Shown piece after piece: positions 57,976 to 64,000 of a DNA stretch of 64,000 nucleotides. The DNA is taken from the NCBI GenBank assembly GCA_038503035.1, contig JAVSML010021632.1:1-64000 (forward strand). Reading direction: 5' to 3'. The notes beneath the pieces are model-generated. The model was not told the origin of the DNA, did not search any database, and saw nothing but the letters and a program-made list of their open reading frames with translations. The first letter of the stretch is position 1; each line of letters starts with the position of its first letter. Made by a program: the position numbers and the translations under genes. This DNA is from Crocodylus rhombifer. Lineage: Eukaryota; Chordata; Crocodylia; Crocodylidae.

Positions 57976-58578
57976 TTTAAATTTGTAGTGTGTGAGGCTT
58001 AGCTATAAATTTATGGAAAGTGAATTCTCAGCGCTGAGATATAAAATTTATATTTCCTAACTGATCACATGCAACACTCCCAAAGAATGGTGGGAACCAG
58101 GTCAGAGACCTCTAAAAACACTATAAAAACATAGAAATGCTCAGCCTGCAGATCCTAATGCCCAAGGAACAGAAGACTATCAGGACAGAACAGAAAAGCA
58201 TGGTTTCTTAGAAGAAAACATGCCACCTAAAATAGTAATTGCACAATATAAAAGCAGTACAAACATAATAATTATCACTTATAAAACTGGGTATTGATAT
58301 CAAAATATAAGGGAACCTATTTACAAAGAGGGGAGAGAAAAATAAAACTTACTACCTAAAATAAAATGTTAAAGCTTATCCTACACCTTAGCTTACTTAT
58401 ACTTATCTATAGGGAATAGAGAGGGAGAGAAAAAGTCAGAAATGGCTCTGAGAAAACCACATGTAAAAACACGAGGATTAACACCCCCAAAGCAGGTGAT
58501 CTAGACCCCATGAAAAAGAAACCCAGGACTGATTGCTCACATACTTTAGAGAAAGAGGAGAGTCTTCCTCCTTTTTGA

Positions 58579-58835
58579 AAAGATCTCGATTACTCTGGAA
58601 AAACAAAACATGGGGTTTTGTGTGGGGGGTGGTACTGGTAGTGCCTTGAAAGATCATGATTATTGTAAAAACCAAAGGAGGGGAGGGTTTGAGGGGGTGG
58701 GTAACTATCTTGCCTTAAAAGATTGTGATTATTGTGAAAACAAAAAGAGGTAGGTTTTGGGTGGCACTGGCACACATATACATCTCAGAAATTGTGTGAA
58801 CAGTGTTTTGAAAGATCATGATTACTTTTGGAGCA
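58579..58835 (+). repeat. Four-copy repeat with 70-bp period
   Basis: The core AAAGATCATGATTATTGTGA or close variants occurs with AGAT at 58581, 58651, 58720 and 58813, so spacings are 70, 69 and 93. Each is followed by an A-rich segment and then GGGAGGGTTT/GAGGTAGGTTTTG. The regular spacing and the near-palindromic GATCATGATT core set it apart from simple minisatellites. Confidence 0.6.
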
Positions 58836-59169
58836 AAAGAGTAAATTTTATTCAGAGAGGAGGTAGGTTTTATGACCCAGACAGCAGTCATGGCATATAT
58901 CATGAGAGGGGGAGCCATGATAAACCCAGGGGCAAGAATGGGGTGCTTAGCAGCAGTGGCTTGTGGGGCAAAAGGTAAGGGCCTGGTTAAAGAGGAATGT
59001 GGGGAAGGCTAAGTGCCTGTTGAAAAAAAAAAAGAGATCCCCTAGTGATGGTGCTTCAGAAGACCCTTTAGAGGGCCCCTCAAATGCTCCCCCTCCTCCC
59101 AGGCCTGACCCTCCTCCAGGACCTGAAGAACCAGAGAAGTGGGATGGTGAATATGAGTTAGCATAAGTC
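58757..59169 (+). other. Two overlapping unidentified frames, basic then proline-rich
   Basis: 58757-58978 encodes 73 residues starting MGGTGTHIHLRN. 58963-59166, from a GTG with no ATG in frame, encodes KVRAWLKRNVGKAKCLLKKK, then a Ser/Asp-rich part, PPPPRPDPPPGPEEPEKWDG and a final EYELA. The second is basic at the start and proline/acid-rich at the end. A donor-like AAAG|GTAAGG at 58974 sits in the overlap. I recognise neither. Composition of the second is non-random enough to note, but coding is unproven. Confidence 0.25.
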
Positions 59170-59170
59170 A

Positions 59171-59990
59171 TGTCAAGTTTCCATTTTGTATGTCAAGCCT
59201 CCATCTTGTATCCTCTGCCTGGGCATCCTCTGTGTTGCAACTGTATGATTCATGTACCCCTCCCATGTAAATTGGTTCCCAGATGAATGAGAGTGATTGG
59301 GAATGATTGAAATACAGTGGTAGCAGGCCTCTACTGAATGGCTTGTAACAACCGGGCCATCACCTCGCATTGATTCATCCAGGAACCACGGACCTCACCC
59401 AGGAACAGAGACAAGAACCCTGCATTTGAAAGACAAAAGACCCTGCAGAACCAGCAACTCTACCATTGTACCCCACCATTACAGACACCCAAAACTGCAC
59501 ATCCCTGCATGGAGCACACATGCTCAGTACACCAGGGGCAGACCCTTGCCTGGGCATGCCTCCTGTCACTAGGGTCACACAAGATCTGCCCCTATAAAAA
59601 GGGGCAGTGAAGACAGACCCAGTGGGATGCCCTCTCCATCTGGACCAGCACCATGCCACACCACCAATCCACCCAGAGGCCTGCTGGCAACCCCCCTCTG
59701 GACAACACCTACTGGACAAGGACCCCTTTCCAGCCTGGATAGGTAGCTATCACCCCCCCCCCTTCAACCAAGGACTTGGACTCTGCTTCTCTTCCCTACC
59801 TGGACTCCAGCCCTTCCTGCTGCCATTGTGAGTGCTTTTGTGTGTGTGTGTGTAAACCAATAACTTTGTGGGGCTATGTAGTGTGTTGTCTGTGTAATAA
59901 AATTGTTTTTGGACCCCTAAGTTGGGTTTTACTTTACTAAGGTTTGGCCGTGTTCCAATCTCTGCTCCTCACACCTCTAACTTCTGTCTC
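59171..59990 (+). promoter_or_regulatory. LTR-like promoter and poly(A) module
   Basis: It starts with a 20-bp tandem pair, TGTCAAGTTTCCATTTTGTA (59171-59190) and TGTCAAGCCTCCATCTTGTA (59191-59210). Further on are an ATTGG word, the TATA box CCCCTATAAAAAGGGG (TATAAAA at 59593-59599), and AATAAA at 59896-59901 followed by a GT/T-rich run. TATA and poly(A) signal about 300 bp apart are typical of an LTR. No target duplication or CA end could be fixed, so a solo LTR is a suggestion. It could instead be part of the viral element. Confidence 0.4.
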
Positions 59991-60403
59991 ATTTCTCCCT
60001 CTCCTGCTTCTGGCTCACTGCCACCTCCAACACCTGTACTGAGCTCCCCTCTGGCTCCAAACCCATTTCTTTCCCAGTGTCTTATCCCCACTGCCTTTTC
60101 CTTTTCCCCTGAGCAACCAGGTTTCTGCCTCAGTTTCTTTCCTGGCTGTCTCCTCCTTGCCACCACTTATCTGCCCTGCACCCCCCCCCCAATATTTTAG
60201 CTGTCTGCTTCAGTTTTCAACCCCAGTCTACCTTAAGTAAACCCAAGCCTCAGATCTTCAGCTAATTTCTCTGTAGTTCACCGGTTCTAATCCAGGTTCT
60301 GGCAACTTTCACTCCCTACACTTTAACTCTCTCTCTTACCTTCCCCCAAGTATCCCAGGTACCCCAAGCACACACATACCCACTATATCCACACTAGGAA
60401 CTG

Positions 60404-60595
60404 GTGTGTGTGTGTGTATATATATATATGTCTTTGTGTGCATGATATACAAATTAGTGATCTGTGTCTAACTTTTGGGGTGTATAGTGTATGTGCTTGA
60501 ATTGGTGATAGGTATGCATGTGCCTAGGCTGTTTTGGATGTGTATGTGCCAGAGCTGGTTGTGTGTGTGTGTGTATGCACCTAATTGATTTGTGT
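60404..60595. repeat. GT-rich microsatellite region
   Basis: GTGTGTGTGTGTATATATAT at about 60404 and another (GT)n run at about 60560, separated by degenerate TGTATGTG words. Confidence 0.8.
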
Positions 60596-60634
60596 TTGTA
60601 GATATGCAATTGTGTCACACCCTCCTGTCCAACA

Positions 60635-63600
60635 ACGCAATATTGAGATCCTGAGAGTTGGTCTGACCCCACAGAGCAACACTGTTACAAAGCCAGAGAG
60701 AAATACTACTTGATTCGACATTTCAGCTGGTTGTGGTTGTTGTGACAGGTGCGGGTGGTGGGAGCTGTAGAGTTATAAGCTCTATCCTCTATTCCCAGTT
60801 CACTGCTAAAAAGAGGGAGTATTTAATTGATCTGTATACCTTTGATACTAACCTGTGCTTTGCAGTCAGTCTATTTATTACAAAACATAAAGGGGCCACA
60901 GATTCTGAACTGCTAGATGATGCCAAAGAACTGCACAGGAAATTAGGCCTCTCTATACATCAAAAGGTTATGTTCCACCAAGTAACTTTGAAGACCTTGA
61001 ATAGGTTAACATTCATATAGTAATACATAAAGAAAAAATGGGTGGAGTTTATTTAAAACACGTGACACACCCAGATACCCCGACACCTGTTTTCATTTGC
61101 CATATTATGAGCATTGTTACAGTATTTTGGATGTGAAAAAGGTGTTTGGCTTGAGAAATTAATGCAATCTTTGTCAGACGTTGTACAGTCATAGCTCCAC
61201 ATGCAGGTTCCGATGTCATGACTGCGCTGACAACATGGGCAAGACACAGAGGTGCCCTGATGGTAAACTGTTCTGTTGTTTCAAAGAGTGCTTAGAAAGG
61301 CACATGGCTCTGACCTCTGAAAACTGGATCAAATGTTTGACTAAAACTTTGTGCAGTGAGTATAAATCTTATGTGAACAAAAAGCACAAGTGCAAAGAGA
61401 GGCAGTGCAAGCAGTTATGGAAAAATCACGGATGTAAACTAGTGTTAGTGCTTTCTGCAGCAGATTACAAAGCCTGAAATATGTGTGGATTTTGAATGTA
61501 TGTAGGAGACAGGGGTGCATGTGCCCAATTATTTTTGCAAAGGAGCTAAAGACGGGGGTGGGGGGGAACCTCAAAAAGCCACAGGCAAATACCCCAAAAA
61601 GGCTCATAAAGCTAAGGCCAAAAAACCAAAAAGCACTTGGGAATTTAAGGGCAAAGTGTGTCTGTCTGATTTTATTAAGGTCTTTATGGATAAAAAGTTT
61701 AAGCACTACACCTTTATAGCTCACAACACCAAAAGCTATAATAGTTATTTCATCAGTAGCCAGTTATTGAAAGAAAAAATGGGTGTGAAACTAATCAGCC
61801 AGGGCAGTAAACTCATGTGTATAGAAGTGACCAAGCTAGGCACCCATTTCATAGATTCCTTAAACTTTTTGCCAGTGAAACTTAGCAAGTTTCCCCAAGT
61901 GATGGGGTTTGAAGGGTGCAAAGGATATTTCCCACATTTTTTCAACACGGCAGAAAACCTAAATTATGTGGGACCTCTCCCAAAGGTGGAGTACTACAGT
62001 GTTGAAAATATGATGTCTGGTGAGAAAACAGTTTTTAGAATAGTATCAGGATAACTGCAATAAGACCTTTGACATGCCTGTTATTGTCAGCAGGACATAA
62101 ACATTTTGAAAGATTCTTGCCTTTTCTACAGGGATGAGATTATGAAAATGAGATGGTGGGTAGACCAAGTGAAAACAGATGGTAAACTCCAAAATGTGAA
62201 ATGCTGCATAGATCCTTTCCAATACATCATGCTAGCCCCTGTCTACATGGCTATGTACAGGTTTATGTCTTTAGAACCACAGACCATAGCGCTTCTCCCC
62301 TCGGACAGCTATTACAGACAGAAAAAGAGGTTTTCAACCCCCACATTTACCCAGTGGCTAATGTGCATCTTGGAGAAAGAAAATATTTAAATTCTGCATG
62401 CTTTACAGGGTGGGGAATTTCAGATAGACCCCTATTTTTTTAGACAGTTATGCCAAAATCAATGGGGAACCCATGGCATTTGAATTTAATGGGTGCTTTT
62501 TCCATGGTTCTGTCACTTGCTACAATGAAAAAGACCAGAACCCATTGACAGGGATCACCTATGGGTTTTTGAATTACCAGGCATTGCACAAGACCAGTTA
62601 TCTCAAGAGAGAGGGGTTTACCATTAGGACCATTTGGGAGCATGAGTGAAGGGCTCTATTAGAAATGGATGGGGAGCACGCAGATTTTTTTAAGCAGAAC
62701 ACAGCTGCCTTTGCCTCTGGTACCTAGGGATGTTCTTTTTGGGAGTAGAACTCATGCCATCTGTCTTTATTACCAAAATAATCCTGGTAAACAAATACAC
62801 TATTACAATTTTACCAGCCTTTACCCCTTCATAAACAAAACAAAGCAATACCCAATCAGACACCCTGAAATCATTTGTGACAATTTCAGACCCCTGTCGA
62901 GCTATTTTGGAATAGCCAGGGTGAAACTGCACCCACCTCAAAACAATTTTTTCCCTGTGCTACCTGTCAGAGTGAATGGGAAGCTTCTGTTCCCACCATG
63001 CCACCTCCGTGCAGGAACAAGACAGCAAAAGTGCAACCACACTGACAAAGAGAGGGTCCTCCTGGGCACGTGGTACACACCAGAACTGAATAAAGCTATC
63101 CCCAAGGGGTACAAAGTAGTTAAAATCTATGAAGTCTGGCATTTTGCCAAATGGTCTAACACCATTTTTTTCACAGTATATAAAACTGCACTTCTGACAG
63201 AAGCAGGAAGTCTCAGGCTACCCTGCTTGGTGTATTAACTGAGAAAAACAAGACAGATATATGGCCAATTTCTTCCAAAAAGAAGGCATGGCTTTACACC
63301 CAGAGCATATTAAACCCAACCCTGCAAAGCTCCAAATAGCAAAGTTGTTTCTAAATTCTTTGTGGGGTAAATTCAGTCAGAAAACCAACCTGCCTAACAC
63401 CAGCATCAGGAGAGACCCTGAAGAACTCTGGCTACTGCTTTTCTCCCACCTATGAAATTTCATCTTGAGACTTTATTGACAGCTTGAGTGTCTTGGAAGC
63501 CCAACAGGGAGCATTACACACTCTCAGGTAATATGAACATGTTTATAGCCTGTTTCACCACTGCTTATGCACGCTTAGAGTTGTACGAGCTGCTAGACAG

Positions 63601-64000
63601 ATTGCAAGACCGGTATCTGTATCATGACACAGATTCCATGATATTTGTGAGCCATGACAGAGATTGGAACTCCCTGCTAGGTGATTATTTAGGTGAGCTC
63701 ACCAGCAAAATTCCATCAGATGAACACATCAAGGAGCTTGTCGGCCAGTCTAGAAACCTACTGGTACAAACTGTCTGGGGTGAAGGATTGCTTGAAGGTC
63801 AAAGGGATTATGGCTATACATACTTTCTATGGGTTGAAGTGATGGATACATCCCCCTTTTAGCTATTTAATTGCAGACATATAGCCTATCAAAGTCTGTA
63901 GGTACTAACATGTCATTATTTCATTTCAAAGAAATAACAGTTCTGAGACAGACATGAAAAATTTCTGGAGGGGGTGTGTGTAAGTACACACTGGGGAGTT
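60635..64000 (+). pseudogene. Polinton/adintovirus-type DNA polymerase B pseudogene (cut by window edge)
   Basis: Successive plus-strand pieces are collinear with a protein-primed family-B DNA polymerase of Polinton/Maverick elements. N-terminal region: 60733-61020 (FDTNLCFAVSLF, DAKELHRKLGL) and a cysteine-rich stretch at 61181-61477. Exonuclease: DFEC at 61488-61499 with a TAG two codons later, HNTKSYNSYF at 61722-61751 (Asn where the family has Asp), YCQQD at 62082-62096. Middle: FNGCFFHG near 62490. Polymerase: motif A reads YYNFTSLYP (62801-62827) with the metal-binding Asp replaced by Asn, motif B KLFLNSLWGKF (63342-63374), motif C YHDTDS (63620-63637) intact. Pieces occupy all three frames with several stops, so it is inactive. 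The host role would be genome replication of a virus-like transposon. Integrase, capsid and protease genes are not in the window and may follow beyond 64000. Confidence 0.88.

Larger units (their letters stand above)
53654..64000 (-). other. SH3BGR intron 1 (or upstream DNA)
   Basis: Everything right of exon 2 is intronic if the first coding exon lies beyond the window. It holds a GC-rich patch (53925-54145) and the Polinton-type material from about 55.9 kb on. 54150-55900 is AT-rich with nothing identified. Confidence 0.6.

Noticed and set aside
59171..59990. 3' LTR of a provirus including the frame at 58963
   Set aside because: No polypurine tract precedes 59171 and no gag, pol or env resemblance is seen upstream, so a full provirus is not supported.
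53654..64000. First coding exon of SH3BGR
   Set aside because: I looked on the minus strand for a short exon starting with Met and ending in phase 0 before a GT, matching the family start. None was convincing, so it is reported as missing.

Overview
The window is vertebrate nuclear DNA from a reptile, most likely a crocodilian and less likely a turtle. The evidence is a host gene with vertebrate intron-exon structure (SH3BGR), many CR1 LINE tails, Penelope-like elements, MIR/CORE-SINE relics and hAT-type short elements. There is no bacterial-style gene packing. The species call is inference from the repeat types.

Host gene. One gene is supported: SH3BGR (SH3-domain-binding glutamic-acid-rich protein), on the minus strand. 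Five coding exons plus a terminal untranslated exon are placed with splice sites: exon 2 at 53468-53653, exon 3 at 26583-26663, exon 4 at 20360-20434, exon 5 at 18232-18333, exon 6 at 8230-8326 (stop codon at 8270-8272), and a 3' UTR exon from 6746 down to about 6246. Every coding junction is in phase 0. The parts join into a thioredoxin-like domain followed by a glutamate-rich tail. The first coding exon, with the initiator Met, was not found and probably lies beyond 64000.

Introns and flanks. The rest is intronic (6747-64000) or downstream intergenic DNA (1-6245), filled with mobile-element remains. The densest part is 38-53 kb in the intron between exons 2 and 3. It holds a Penelope-like element with a GIY-YIG endonuclease relic, an LTR fragment, two CR1 copies, a ZBED/hAT transposase pseudogene, an inverted pair of Penelope-like fragments interrupted by a CR1 and by a solo LTR, and a second solo LTR (exact 5-bp target duplication) inside an older repeat.

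The 55.9-64.0 kb block is the most unusual. A decayed protein-primed family-B DNA polymerase of Polinton/Maverick (adintovirus-like) type runs from about 60.7 kb off the right edge. Exonuclease and polymerase motifs are recognisable, but frameshifts, stops and a changed motif A residue show it is dead. Upstream, on the same strand, are a minisatellite of alternating CACATG and TGACATCA-like motifs, a CCAAT motif, a small acidic reading frame with a well-formed 142-bp candidate intron, a 70-bp periodic repeat, a basic/proline-rich reading frame, and a TATA-plus-poly(A) module. Whether these are the left part of the same endogenised element is inference.
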